A DNA stretch of 64,000 nt from NCBI GenBank assembly GCA_014529385.2, contig CM043953.1, positions 72,939,872 through 73,003,871 on the forward strand, read 5' to 3'. The notes below the pieces were generated by a model. It was not told where the DNA came from. It did not search any database and worked only from the letters and a program-made list of their open reading frames with translations. The translations under genes and the position numbers were made by a program. This document shows positions 39,263 through 50,490 of this stretch, one piece after another. The stretch's first letter is position 1; each line of letters begins with the position of its first letter. The stretch comes from Adiantum capillus-veneris. Taxonomy: Eukaryota; Streptophyta; Polypodiopsida; Polypodiales; Pteridaceae.

Positions 39263-40603
39263 ATCTCAGGAAAGTGACTTGGATGGGGCATGGAGACTCT
39301 TGAGGTTGTCATTCCTCAAGAAGTGAACCTAACAAGCAAACACAACAACTCAACAAGCAAACCACTACTCAATGATTAAAAAAGTACGCCTATGTCCTTT
39401 CTCACCGCTCTCGATCGTCATGCCATTTTGACACTCAAACATACTCGAAATGCAACGAAACTTTAGGACACCTACGGGCACTATCCTACCAAGTCTGGTC
39501 CCAATCCAAAAAGGTACCAAAATCACGATCTATCATGATCAAGGTCCTTAAAACTGCAATAGAACTATCCAGAAAGGTTGCCCTATGGTCTAGGAACCTT
39601 GATGTATCAAAACTGGGTCTTTGACTTTGATGTGCTCTTTGAATACCACACTTGGTTGATTCTCTTCGGTTTCTTTTGGAGGCTTCTTTGTGATGGAAAC
39701 TTTGGTTGATAAACTTTTTGCTTTGATTTCCATTGCATTGTCAATGGTGTGGCTCTTATTGTAGAGACTACATTGGAAGTTTGGTGGACACTCATTGAAG
39801 GTAAAGTCAACTTATGAGGTTGATCTGTTTCAATGGTTGCTTTAGCTTTACCTTTCTCCGCTATGGTTGGATGTTTCTTTTCTGCATAAATTTGAGATGC
39901 TTCTGAGACCTTTGTTGTTGTTGTTATTGTTGTTGAACCTTTTTGTTGTTGTCAAAAGAAGATATTCCTCCACCAGCTTTCTGTCAGGACGAAACTCTCT
40001 TCGATGTGGTGGGAGTTGTTTTAAAACTTGTATACACTATCTCCTCTAGATAGGTGATTGGCGGTTTTCTCATCATTATCTACGTTTCATAAGACATTAG
40101 ATTCTTTGTTACTTCTCGATGTATCACAAATAAATATGTGATTTTGAGTCCTATTTCTCCACATATGTTGAATTTGATCATTGTAGAGACAATCGATCTT
40201 CCACCTTGTCCTTCTCTTGATCTCGAGTTTGTTGAACATTTAATATCGACCTTGAAAACTCTTTTTCTTCATCTTCTTTCACTTGTGATTTTTTTGGAGT
40301 CGGCTTCTTTGAAACAAGTTTTGTCAATTCTTTTGGTATGTCAATGATGACATACTCTCTTGGTTTCTTTTCTTTGTTTGTTTGTTCTTTTGCATGGTGA
40401 TACCTGTTTGCCTCTTGTTTTCTACTTTCACACTTAGAATTTTCATTGGCCTCTTTCAATACCTTTATCGTAAAACAGAGAGTTATATCATAACCATTCT
40501 CGTCGCAAACTTCGTGGTATTATTTTGTTTACGCACACATTTAGAGTAGCCAATATTTACTCCCATCCAAAGGGTTCAAATAACTCCTCCGGAAACGGCT
40601 CTT

Positions 40604-41304
40604 TCACATAGTCTTGTCTTCTACCGAGCACTCTAGAATACAATCATCCTTTTTCAAGCTTTCGCACTCCGATGCTCCACACATACAAACATGCGCTCCC
40701 TTTATCAACCAAGCAAACAATTGTGTTTCAGATTCTGTAGTTACATCAAAGTCTTGTACTGGGGTTTGATTTACGTCTCTGTAACTATGGTCCTTTGTAC
40801 TGACCCTCGTTGTTACACCCTTGTATCTCAAGTAGATGTGGTCATAGCCCTAATCTTGAACCATTTTGAGTTGATGCATCCCAAGATAATCTCAAAGTTG
40901 TTGCTTTTTTCAAAATCCATTATTGCAAACGTATGCTCGCAATCGATTTCACAAGAGGATACAATAGTTTATTCCATCATCCCCAAGGGTCTCTCCACAT
41001 ATCCGTCTGCTAGTTGCAACTTCATACGCGTTCTTTTGAGACCTGGTCTTCGCCATTTCTCCTAGATTTCTTTTGTAGCAATGGCTACTCCTACCACACT
41101 ATCAAGTATTGCTATCATTTTTACTCTCTTGTACTCTAGTGGTAAGGTGGTGTTCCCTTCTTCGCCTTCGCAATAATCACCCACCATATTCACTGGCACC
41201 GGCTTTGCCATTGGTTTCTTGGATTGAGTTTTACCCATGTAGTCATCTAAGGGGATGTCTTGATAAGGAATTTTCACTCCCATTCTTTCCAAGTTTTTGC
41301 CCAT
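40604..41304 (-). pseudogene. Gypsy retropepsin region
   Basis: The minus strand reads NTTLPLEYKRVKMIAILDSVVGVAIATKEI, here split as LPLEYKRVKMIAILDS and VVGVAIATK. The catalytic motif is DSVVG where active relatives have DSGAG. Downstream, KLQLADGYVERPLG and FEIILG match the flap and the C-terminal hydrophobic box of retropepsins. An in-frame stop follows KEI. Confidence 0.7.
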
Positions 41305-41310
41305 TTGGCC

Positions 41311-41943
41311 CTATAGATGTGGTCTAATTTTCAAAAGTTCCGAGAGAGTAATCTTGCATTGTATAGGAGAAGATATCAATTCGTGCAAGCTTTTGGTATC
41401 CATCATTTTTTGTGTGACATTCCACTGAGAAGGTATCACTCTAACCTCAGATTTCACTTTGTGTTCTCCTATGAAAGATGGCAAGGTTTGTAGAAAGTGT
41501 GGTTTACTCTCTTCAGATGCTATAAACCTGACATCTCCATATAGAGATCGTATATCTTTGGGATATAACTCGTGATCCATGTTGATCTCAAGGATAGGTA
41601 TAGACTGTAAAGTAGCACTACCTTCTTTTTGGTTTTTGATCGTCTCCCATAAGGGTTGTGGCCATGGCTTGACCACTTCATGAATTGGCGGCATCTTGTG
41701 AGATTTGCCCTCATTCATTGTGTTCACAACAACCCTCGTATCCAATGGAATTTCATTCCCTGGTTTGGTTGGTTTTCCAGTCTTGTCTTCTTTTAGTGTG
41801 CTTTTATTCTCCTTTTTGGATACATGCACCACTTGTTCGAGGATGTTCAGAATATTTAGATGCATTGGAGCTTGGGCTTTCTCTATGAGACTTCTGCACA
41901 TTTCCATTTGTTTGGTTTCAATTTTTGGATGTGGATACATCAA
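41311..41943 (-). pseudogene. Gypsy linker ORF upstream of protease
   Basis: 210 open codons including IPSQWNVTQKMMDTKSLHEL and ITLSELLKIRPHL. In related gypsy polyproteins this last segment leads directly into the protease. There is no catalytic motif. It is the longest intact stretch of this relic. Confidence 0.5.
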
Positions 41944-42492
41944 TAATATTTGTTCTAATGTCTGATTGGGTTTCAGTCTAGCCTAATAAGCTTGCAACAT
42001 GGTATCTAATTGCTCAATAACTTTTTCAACGAAGACCGAACCTCCCAATGAAATTTTGGATGATTTCTCTTTTTTCGTTCATTCCCTGTTTTCCTTTTAT
42101 TGTTTTAACTGCTCTTTGGTTTGCTGCAGCTCAGTTTCTAAGGCGGTATTCTCTTTCAGTCTTTTCGCTTTTATTTTGTCTCCTTTAGCTTTCCATTAAT
42201 TTCTTCCAATCCTCATTGATCTGTTCTCAATTTCTGTTTGAATAGGCAATTTGCTTTCCTCCTCGTCAGATGCGTTTTTGGTAGCTTCTTGAGCTTGAGT
42301 TCGAGTCATCACCTTTATAGGAATTGTGGGTTCTACCTTGGATCCGCTTGAAGAAGGCAACACTCCTACAACGTTCATTGTTGCTTTTTCCTTGTTGTTT
42401 GGGTGTTTTGAATAATCAAAAGTCAGGTGTGTAACACCGCATTCTAAGCAATATTAAAATATCTCCACGTTCTTACGTGATGAGGAAAATAT

Positions 42493-43159
42493 ATTGGCCA
42501 ATGATTACCTCAACACTCGTATCATGGTCCTACTTGTTGCGTAGGTGGTGGTCCAATCAATGGTTGTTCTTGCTATTAAGTATGGTGCTTGATTTACCCC
42601 TTATAATTTTTTGTATTAAAAACGCACATTTGTAAGGCCCCCGTTATGAGGAGAAGCCATTGCATGTGAAGAAAAATCGCTCATCGAAAACCAAAAATTT
42701 CACGGGTAGTTGGAGTATTCCTTTTTGTAGGAATAATATGGCCAGACGGCCGCCGAAAAGTGGTCAAAAAATGATCAATCGTTTGGCCGGTAGTCAATGG
42801 ACAATGGGCGGTGGCTGAATTCAATGGCCGGTGGCCGATTTCAAGATGGACTTGTCTTCTCAAGGGAGGCCATACATGGACGCATTGGAGAGTCCAAGTT
42901 GGACTTGTAAACACAAGGGCGGCTACACACGGCTACCTCTTATGAGAGAGGGCAACCTTTTTGGCCTATAAAAGGAGGTCTCTTCTATACACAAAAATGG
43001 ATTGTGAAGTTGATGTGAGGTGGTCAGAGTGAAGCAAGGCGGGAGCTCCAAAAGGGTATAATCCCTTTGTAATCTACTTCTTGTTTTGAAGTATTAAAGC
43101 CATTGAGTGGTGCAGTCCCATGGATGTAGCCCACATTGGGTAAACCACGTATATTGTGT

Positions 43160-43219
<60 letters not shown>

Positions 43220-43394
43220 CTATAATCTCTCATGTGTGAAAATTAAGTAAACTACTCAATTATCTACTTAGCTACGTCATATTTCCTAACACTTGCCTAG
43301 TAAGGGTAATCTATTGGCCAATGATCACCTTCACACTCGTATCATGGTCCTACTTGTTGTGTAACTGGTGGTGCAATCAATGGTCGTTTTTGCC
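42493..43394 (+). repeat. ~82-bp direct repeats flanking an LTR-like insertion
   Basis: 42493-42574 and 43313-43394 are near-identical copies of one gag segment (attggccaatga...caatggt). Between them lies the solo-LTR-like block. The duplication is far longer than a retroviral target duplication. Confidence 0.75.
42600..43291 (+). mobile_element. Probable solo LTR with TATA box and (TC)27
   Basis: It contains a TATA-like tataaaag at about 42966 and the segment 'gatgtagcccacattgggt' followed by 'aaccacgta', a pattern common downstream of the start site in plant LTRs. A (TC)27 run lies at 43162-43215, and the right end is TTTCCTAACA at 43291. The left end is not fixed, and no internal region is present. 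Confidence 0.55.
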
Positions 43395-45275
43395 TAGTAA
43401 GGACGATCGTTGAACCATACTCTTGATTTGCTACTATGAACATCACGGTGTTCTCATCCATGGAATACTGATTTTTCATGGGTTTAGGTGCATACACTGG
43501 TTGAGTGTAGCTCACTACTACTCTACCATCATTCAAAAGAGGCGGTTGCTTCCCTAGCATACATTGCGGTTTTGGCTGAGTGTTACACCATGGGGTGGGA
43601 CGATCCCCTCCACAAGTCTCATATCTCCTCATTTGAGATTGTCATACATTCGGATTCTGTCCATAAGCTTGGTTCATTCTCGTTACCACTTCTTCGACCA
43701 CTAGATCAATGCTCGGCATAGTAGGACTTTGAACATCTTGCTTTGTTGCAGATTCACTCTTTGGAGAAGAGGTACTACTCGTCGCATTTTTTGTATCATC
43801 TGCTACCTCTCCGTAGGCCTACAATTGTCAACTAGATATAGAGCTTCTCTAGTGACTTGCTCAAATGTCGTGCATGCTTTCAAATGTAGGTTCTTTTTTA
43901 GTGTCTCTTTTCTCAAGTCCTCTATGAAGAGAATTGATAACCTCTCATCTTGCGTAGCTCTCTCATAGGATATCTCTCTATGTATTGTTTGAAGGGAATC
44001 AAAGCTTCCTTCACTTTCTCGTTTGCTTTTTGTTTGAAAGCATAGATCTTCGACACCATGTTGTGCTTGATTCTCCTTTTTGAGAACTCCGATGTGAATT
44101 CTTGCAAGAGTTGTCCGATGTTTGGAAAATCATCTATGTTCAGTGGTTGGAACCACGTCGAAGTCGCAATTTGTTCAGCTCTCAAACTTATTTAAAGAGT
44201 GAAACATGAACATATGGATCCCTTGACCCATTGTACTTTGTCTTGACACATTAGGCTACTTGATATGGTATTAGTCATTGTGGTCCAATCACCAATCTAA
44301 CCAATTTGTGGTCTCTTGGAAAGGCATCTCTCGCTCTCTCCTCTTGTCTTCGAGACAATCCCGGTGGAATCCTCTCTGATATGTGCTCTGGCATCATTTT
44401 TGGTTGAAAATAAGTAGAGATTGGACTATCCTTTTATGTATACCTTTCTAGGTCAACTCGATCATCAAGTTTGTACTCTCGTCCATACTTATCTACCATC
44501 AAAACTTGCACTCATTGGACATCTATATACGTGAATGCATAGAGATACTTATGGTCTGCCAACTTTCTCGCGTTGGGTTCTACAAAATTGTAGAAGGTAT
44601 GTTGATCTCTGATTGTGAATCTATACAAGTCCTCATGAGCGTAATCCATTAGAACTCTCATGGATTCATTGGTTTTGATGAATTTGACATTCGGCCTCTC
44701 CTCTAGGTCTTCGTCAATTCTCACTCTCAAAGGTGTTTTGACATTCTTGCGGTTGCATGTCTCTGAGTTGAGTATAAAACCTTGGTGGTGGATGATTTTT
44801 CATCGTCATCAAGGCTCACTCAAAACTCTCAAGATATTCATTGACATGCTCAACATGGCTCAGTGCAACCTAAGAACTGCCAAGAACTCTGACAAAGCAC
44901 AAGAATTGACCTAATTTTCAACCAGAGGTCCAAATCCAAAAAAAATCAATACCATAGCATCTACTAATCATGATGATCCTGATGGTGCCATGAAAAGTTA
45001 AATTGGCCCCCAAACATGGATCGTGATCCATGTACCCATGGTGACAGCTTTACTTGAAATTTTCATGATCAATAGTGCATACATAAGGAAACATATCTCC
45101 AAGTCTAGTTTTGGAATAAATTGAGCAAAATTGGGTAAAAAGACATCAAAACAAGTGATAGATTGAAAATTGCACTGCAAAAGTAGTGTTGTTCATTTGA
45201 CCTATCAAACCAAGTCCAAATTCAAAAGATTTGAGATTTAGCTTGTGGACGTAGAGTGCAACAAGCTACCTTAAG

Positions 45276-46645
45276 CTACCAACCATCTTCCTAATGGTAG
45301 CATTCTCGAGCACTTGACTTGCATCATTCCTACCATCTTCCTAATGGTAGCATTCTCGAGCACTTGACTTGCATCATTCCCCAACTTCAAATTGTGAACT
45401 AAGGGCATCACAATTGACTTAATATTAGCCATGCCATACTTTTTCAGCATGTCCAAGGCATATTGTCTTTGTGATAGCCATACACCCTCTTCTATGCAAA
45501 CAATTTCAATTCCCAACAAATATCAAAATTCTCCCAAGTTTTTCATCTCGAACTCCTACATAAGTAGAGCACGTACACCCTCTACTTCAACCGCATTATC
45601 ACCTCAAACAATCAAGTCATCCACATAGATGTATATCACCACAATTCTTGCTTCATTCTTTCACACATACAATGAATGATCTGCATCATACATCTCAAAA
45701 TCTAAAAACACAAGGAATTTGTACATAACCCTTGGCCACAAGCATTTCCTTGTACCTACTCACATTGCCATCAGAATTGTGCTTTACCTTTTACATCCAT
45801 TTGCATCCAATTTCCTTCTTTCTTTCAGGTAATGGTACCAACTAACATGCTCCATTTGCATCAAGGGCAATAATGTCCTCATCCCTAGCTTGCCAACATT
45901 TCTAATCTTTGATAGCATCTTCAAAGCAAGTGGGTTCTACTTTTCCTGTAATCTTTTACATATATGCACAATGATGAGCAATATAATTGTCATACATCAA
46001 CCTCTGCACAGGATTTCTCACGCTCTCAAACCTACGTTGATCACTTTGAAGTGCCTTATTCCATATTTGTATCCTTCTTGTACTTGGAGTCTTCACAAGG
46101 GGTATGCTAAGCTCCTCATCTAAACTCTGATCATAACCAATGTATGACCAGCACTTAAATTTGGTAGCTTAGGGACATCATCAATTTTTTCCTTCCCTTT
46201 TCTTGATACATTTGATGAGCTAATAGGACTCGTTCTTTCATGCAACATGCCACTCCATGGCTTTTCACCATAACTTGTACTAGAGGTGATCCTTGGGGCC
46301 CACTCAAAAGCCGTGGCTACACACCTATATTTTCTTTTGCTATCTCTTACATCAGCCCCTAAATCATCCTTCACATCATTATATCAACTTGCCATTTCAT
46401 CTACAACAACATCTTTGCTCACTTAACATGTGATGGAGTTATCCTATTTATATCATTTTTGCTCAAGGGAATATCCAATGGACACACCTTTTTCTACTTT
46501 CGGATCATGCTTACTTCTGAGCTCTCTGGCACATACACATAAGTAATACATCCAAACACTTTAAAAATTGATACATCCGATTTTTCACCACAAAAATTAT
46601 GTTCTGGTGTCATATCATGTATCGCAACAATAGGGGTCGTGTTCA
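45276..46645 (-). pseudogene. Copia C integrase end, reverse transcriptase, RNase H start
   Basis: The minus strand reads FKVFGCITYVYVPESS (integrase C-terminal side, about 46560-46510). Then come a Ser-rich linker (46374-46120) and decayed RT (LPERKKEIGCKWM, about 45830). It ends with LGIEIVCIEEGVWLSQRQYALDMLKKYGM and KMVGSL, here given in parts: GVWLSQRQYALDMLKKYGM near 45480-45430. RT catalytic residues are not readable in one frame. A perfect 50-bp-period tandem duplication (45282-45330, 45332-45380) lies within it. The frame resumes at 39262. Confidence 0.8.
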
Positions 46646-46745
46646 TGGCGAACTTTTGAAAGTGCATAGCTACCCGGTGTAGCTTAGAGGACTCCGTGAA
46701 GCCCTCATCTCCAAACGCCGCATCGAATTGTTGGATGAAAGTCAA
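46494..46745 (-). pseudogene. In-frame gypsy gag / Copia integrase chimera
   Basis: 83 open codons. The first ~33 (FIQQFDAAFGDEGFTESS...FQKFA) are gypsy gag, matched by the copy at 53280-53390. From MNTTPIVAIHDMTPEHNFCG onward it is Copia integrase. The junction lies near 46645. No start context or promoter suggests expression, and the fusion is probably a by-product of recombination. Confidence 0.75.
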
Positions 46746-47557
46746 TACTTTGTCTGTAGTACCAAAGGTGCCATCGTAGGTAAGGAAAGAGATGCTCTTT
46801 CCTCCCTCTTTAAAATTCTTGAGCTTGGACGATCTCTTCCACGCGACATAGGATTTCTTATGGCCTCTTCTTTTTGATGGTTCAAAAGTTGCACCATTGC
46901 TTTCTTCAAAAGATGAAGAATTTGAGGAAGATGGGGAAGAGGGTAACCTCTTTCTTGCCTTTTTCTTTCCTTGGCCCTCTTTGTCTGCACCATCACTTTC
47001 TTCATAAGAGGAAGAGGATGAAGAAGAGGGTGACTTCTTTCTCGCCTTTTTCTTCTCTCTTTTTTTTTATCATCCCTCTTTGAATTATGGTGTGGAGAGG
47101 TGTGCAATGGTCTTCTCTGTTTAGGAAGTGATGGAGAGCATTTTGCCCGCCATCTTCGTGGAGCCATCTCCACCAAGGTGGCAGGAGACTCGATTCTTTC
47201 TCGTTCCTTTGGTGGAGCCTCTTGAAATCTTCTTTGAGAAGGAGATGCAACATCAAGAAGCAAATTTTTGAGCCCTTCGTATGGATCCTCTTCTTCTTCC
47301 TGAATAGGAGAGAGGCCTCTTTTGAAAGTCTCGCAAGGAGGCTTCCTAGGTACTCTCTCGTCATGGTGGGGAGTTTAGAGAATCCATTGAGCACGAAGCT
47401 GCCGTTGCACTTCACTTTGGAGGGATGAATTTCCCATGTCTTGTTGAAGCCTAGAAACAAGGTAGCTAACAAGCATAGGGGCATCATTAGTAGCCTGCTC
47501 ATTAGCAAAATCAAAGCTATCAACATTAATTTCACTCTCTTTACTATTGTTAGCCAT
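46645..47557 (-). pseudogene. Second (left) chromovirus gag copy, 3'-truncated
   Basis: It starts at ATG 47557 with NNSKESEINVDSFDFANEQ. Residue Q21 is intact here but a stop in the right-hand copy. It continues through Ser/Lys-rich stretches (47263-46742) in shifted frames to FIQQFDAAFGDEG, where it is replaced by Copia integrase. Confidence 0.78.
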
Positions 47558-47884
47558 TCTAGCAATTTTTAGGTGTACTTTGGCACTTCAAGCCCTAGTT
47601 GCTGCTCCTCATTACCCCTTTAGAAAAGCACTCAAGCTACTGTACCCGTGGCTTGAATATTATTAATTGCAAAGGAATAGAAGAGAGGGTCTTTCAACAC
47701 CAAAACAACACTGGCTCCTGTAAAGCTTCTAATAGCTTAATAGTGGTTAAGCTGTTGGCAAGCCCCGTAGGACTCCACTATTAAGACCATAGCTCTCGAT
47801 GGTGATGCCCCGTTATTTGCACGAAGACAGACGCACTGCAAAGCTGATAAATACCTATTCTACTTACTCAATTGCAAACATTGT

Positions 47885-47896
47885 GCTCTGATACCA
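47885..47896 (-). promoter_or_regulatory. Primer-binding site of the left chromovirus copy
   Basis: The minus strand reads TGGTATCAGAGC, initiator tRNA-Met type, one base inside the LTR edge at 47898. It shows that the middle LTR also serves as a 5' LTR. Confidence 0.88.
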
Positions 47897-47897
47897 A

Positions 47898-49410
47898 TGT
47901 AACATTTAATGGCCTAGTAACTTGTGTGTAGTGGAAAATAACATGAACATGGTGAGCATTTCATTATAATAGATTCCTAATGAGCATAGCAAGAGTGCTT
48001 GGATGGAGAGAGCAACAAAAAGCATAACACCTAGTTAGATAGGCATGAACAATACTTCAAAAGAGAGATAAATTAAGCTATTGACAACAATTGAGGACCG
48101 GATTTACATGGAGCCGGTCCCCCCTCCAAAAGGCTTTGTATTATAGGTTTCCCCCATCAAGGGAGACATTTTACAATACAATTCTTTGTGTTCCTTCAAC
48201 AACTAGCTAGTGCAATGAAGATGTAAGCTTCAAGCACTAAGCAAACACTTACAAAACACAACATCAATTCCCTCACGGTCTCAGACACAAAACCTCACAC
48301 ACCTTTGAAGATGGTGAGAGCTACCAGGGTATGAGAGTAGATTGAGAGGAAGAAGGAGTAGTCTTACGAGAAAGAAGTATATCTCCTCACACAATCACTC
48401 ATAAAAGCTTAGCATGTCTTAGTAATTAGCATGGTAGAGGAGATGAACATGCATTGAAGCTTCTCTCTTGGTTGGATTTGCATCACAAAGCCAAGAGTCG
48501 TTGGTGTAGGCCTCCCTTCTCACAAGCTTGGAGTAGATAATGAGATTTCCATTAAAGCTTGAGAAGGAGACAGAGAGTCTTCTTGCTTCACACATGAGAT
48601 TGTGTGAGTGGTGTGTGTGTGTGATAATGCCTTGCCAAAATCAGCCTCCTCTCTCTCTTGTCGACCCCTCTTGCTAAATCCTCTTGTTGGCTTCCCATTG
48701 GACTTGTGACGTATGTCCCCCTTTCCCCTTTTGTGAGAGATTTAGGTAATTAAATAATGCTCATTGGAACCCTTTGTCTTCTGGCCAATAGGAATCAGGC
48801 AAGCCATTGGGCTGCTGAATGCTCATTGGACCCCTTGGGAGATTGTCCAATAGTCTTCTAGAAAGCTTAATTCTTATTGGTTCTTTTATCAAGTTTTTTT
48901 AAATGAATTAAACTAGATTTAATGTAGCCTTAATTCTCATTGGTCCACCTCTTTGGCCATCCAATAGGATTTGAGTGCACCTTGTGGGCAATTGGCCTAG
49001 GGAGCTGACATGTGTCCCCTATTCCCTTTGTGTAAAGGGAGCCTGTGAGTGTGTGTGTGTGTGTGTGTGTTTCTCTCTCATGCCCTACTTACAAGGCTCA
49101 CCCCCTCCTATGTAGGAGTCTTGAAGACTTTTTGACACACTCATAAAACATCCAATTTTACTAAGCTTGACCATTTAACACAACCTTTGAATTTTGGAAC
49201 CTTAGCATTTTGGAAGTCTTAATGGGCTGAACCTTAGGGTCTTTAAAGGCCATTGTTGCACATTGCTCTTTTGCAGATGGCCCTCCATTTGGATCCCTAT
49301 TTTCCCTCCTTTGGATTCTAGGTTTTTCTCCCCTGGTACTTCTCCATATTAAATGATCAATTTAACACGAAAAAATCATTTAGGAGAATTAGATATTAGT
49401 TATTATGACA
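47898..49410 (-). repeat. Complete chromovirus LTR (middle of tandem)
   Basis: 1513 bp. On the plus strand it starts TGTAACATTT and ends TTATGACA. The minus-strand purine run AAGAGAGAAGTAA (about 49411-49424) just outside the right end is the polypurine tract of the right-hand element. It contains two (GT)n runs (about 48608-48622 and 49050-49071). 47898-48620 matches 54599-55320. Confidence 0.88.
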
Positions 49411-49829
49411 TTACTTCTCTCTTGAAATCATAGTTGTCTTCGACTATGGGGTAGAGAAGATAAAGCCTATACATTTGTCCTTTTTTCAGCGGGTAGAGAA
49501 TCCCTATCTTACCCTACGACATCGTTCCAGAATGGATGACTTATCCATTTGGCGCTTGAGAGCCCAAGGCTACTGCAAGCATGTTTGCGCATTAGTCCTA
49601 TCAATCTTCCATAGTAGAGTGACAAGCTCTACTTGGTGTTTGAAAGACGTCATCTCCACAAACTTGATTCTAAGCATGCATACTACTTAACATTTGTGCA
49701 CAATAAAGAAAAAGAAAGTCTTATAAGACAAAAGCTTTGTTCATTTTAAACATTTCTACATTTGCTTAATCTAGGGAAGCATTGTAAGCATTTACAAGGT
49801 TTAGGTTATCCTTTAATTGTATGCTTGCA

Positions 49830-50490
49830 TCCATCTAGTATCTTCAAAAGGATAATTCTTAAACTCAATAAGATACCGTCGGATAGTCTTATGGCCTCTT
49901 AATACCTTGTCTTCATGTTAGAGAATGGACTCGGGCTGCAACACCTCTTCTTGGTCCTCGATCTCCAGTGGGTCTTCAATAGCTGGTTCTTGAGGTGGCT
50001 CTCCTTTGTAAGGCTTTCGTAGGCTCACATGAAAAGCATTGTGTATAAGCCAATGAGTGGGCAACTTGAGTTGATAGGCCATCTCATTGATTGGTCTAAG
50101 AATCTGGAAGGGACCATAGTGCCTTTTTGCTAACTTAGCATAGTACTTTTGGTGTCCTGTAGGATTCTTGCCCGTCGTGTGCCTTAATCAAGCCTTGGGA
50201 AATTTAAGTAAGACCCAATCATTTTCCTTAAAGGCTTGGGCTCTTCTGTGCTTATCATCACTAGAAGCCTTTTGCCTTTGCTGTGAAATAGAAACAGCAT
50301 CCTTAATCTTTTGGAAAGATTCTTGTAGGTCTCGGCTATACTCATCTGTAGCAATGATCTTCCCGTGTACTTTAAATAGCAGGGGACTTTTGGATCTTCC
50401 CTCAATTATCTCAGGTGCTTTTTCCGTGGAAGTATGTACAATGTTATTGTAGGGATACTCCACTAAGGGTAAGTACTTCTCCATTGAGAC
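49830..50490 (-). pseudogene. Chromovirus integrase C-terminus and chromodomain
   Basis: The minus strand reads EYPYNNIVHTSTEKAPEIIEG (given in two parts elsewhere), KHRRAQAFKENDWVLLKFPKA, a stop, then KRHYGPFQIL and NAFHVSLRKPYKGEPP. A chromodomain-like end follows: EEVLQPESIL, stop (TAA complementary to 49918-49920), GHKTIRRYLIEFKNYPFEDT and W. The chromodomain marks this as a chromovirus. Two stops make it inactive. The catalytic core of integrase is missing upstream. Confidence 0.8.

Larger units (their letters stand above)
42000..44800 (-). pseudogene. Gypsy gag, frameshifted, with zinc-knuckle region
   Basis: 44512-44730 is a gag N-terminal segment (DYAHEDLYRFTIRDQHTFYN). 43922-44185 reads FAFKQ-type KIYAFKQKANEKVKEAL...YIERYPMREL, the gag core. 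A decayed CCHC-like YECEGDHW box lies near 43340. A second Cys-rich segment YCLECGVTHLTFD (about 42455) follows. The gene is interrupted by the inserted LTR-like block at about 42600-43291. Confidence 0.6.
39263..45270 (-). mobile_element. Ty3/gypsy relic with gag and protease, inserted in Copia C
   Basis: Minus-strand order: gag (about 44800-43850), zinc-knuckle and linker region (43632-42000), a conserved linker ORF (41943-41311), retropepsin (41300-40600) and a Lys-rich region (40459-39600). No RT or integrase is recognisable. It separates two halves of one Copia reading frame. LTRs and target duplications could not be defined. A possible TTAAA/TTAAG duplication at the two edges is only suggestive. 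Confidence 0.6.

Noticed and set aside
39263-45270. Exact target duplication for the gypsy relic in Copia C
   Set aside because: TTAAA/TTAAG at the edges is short, imperfect and not adjacent to TG...CA ends.
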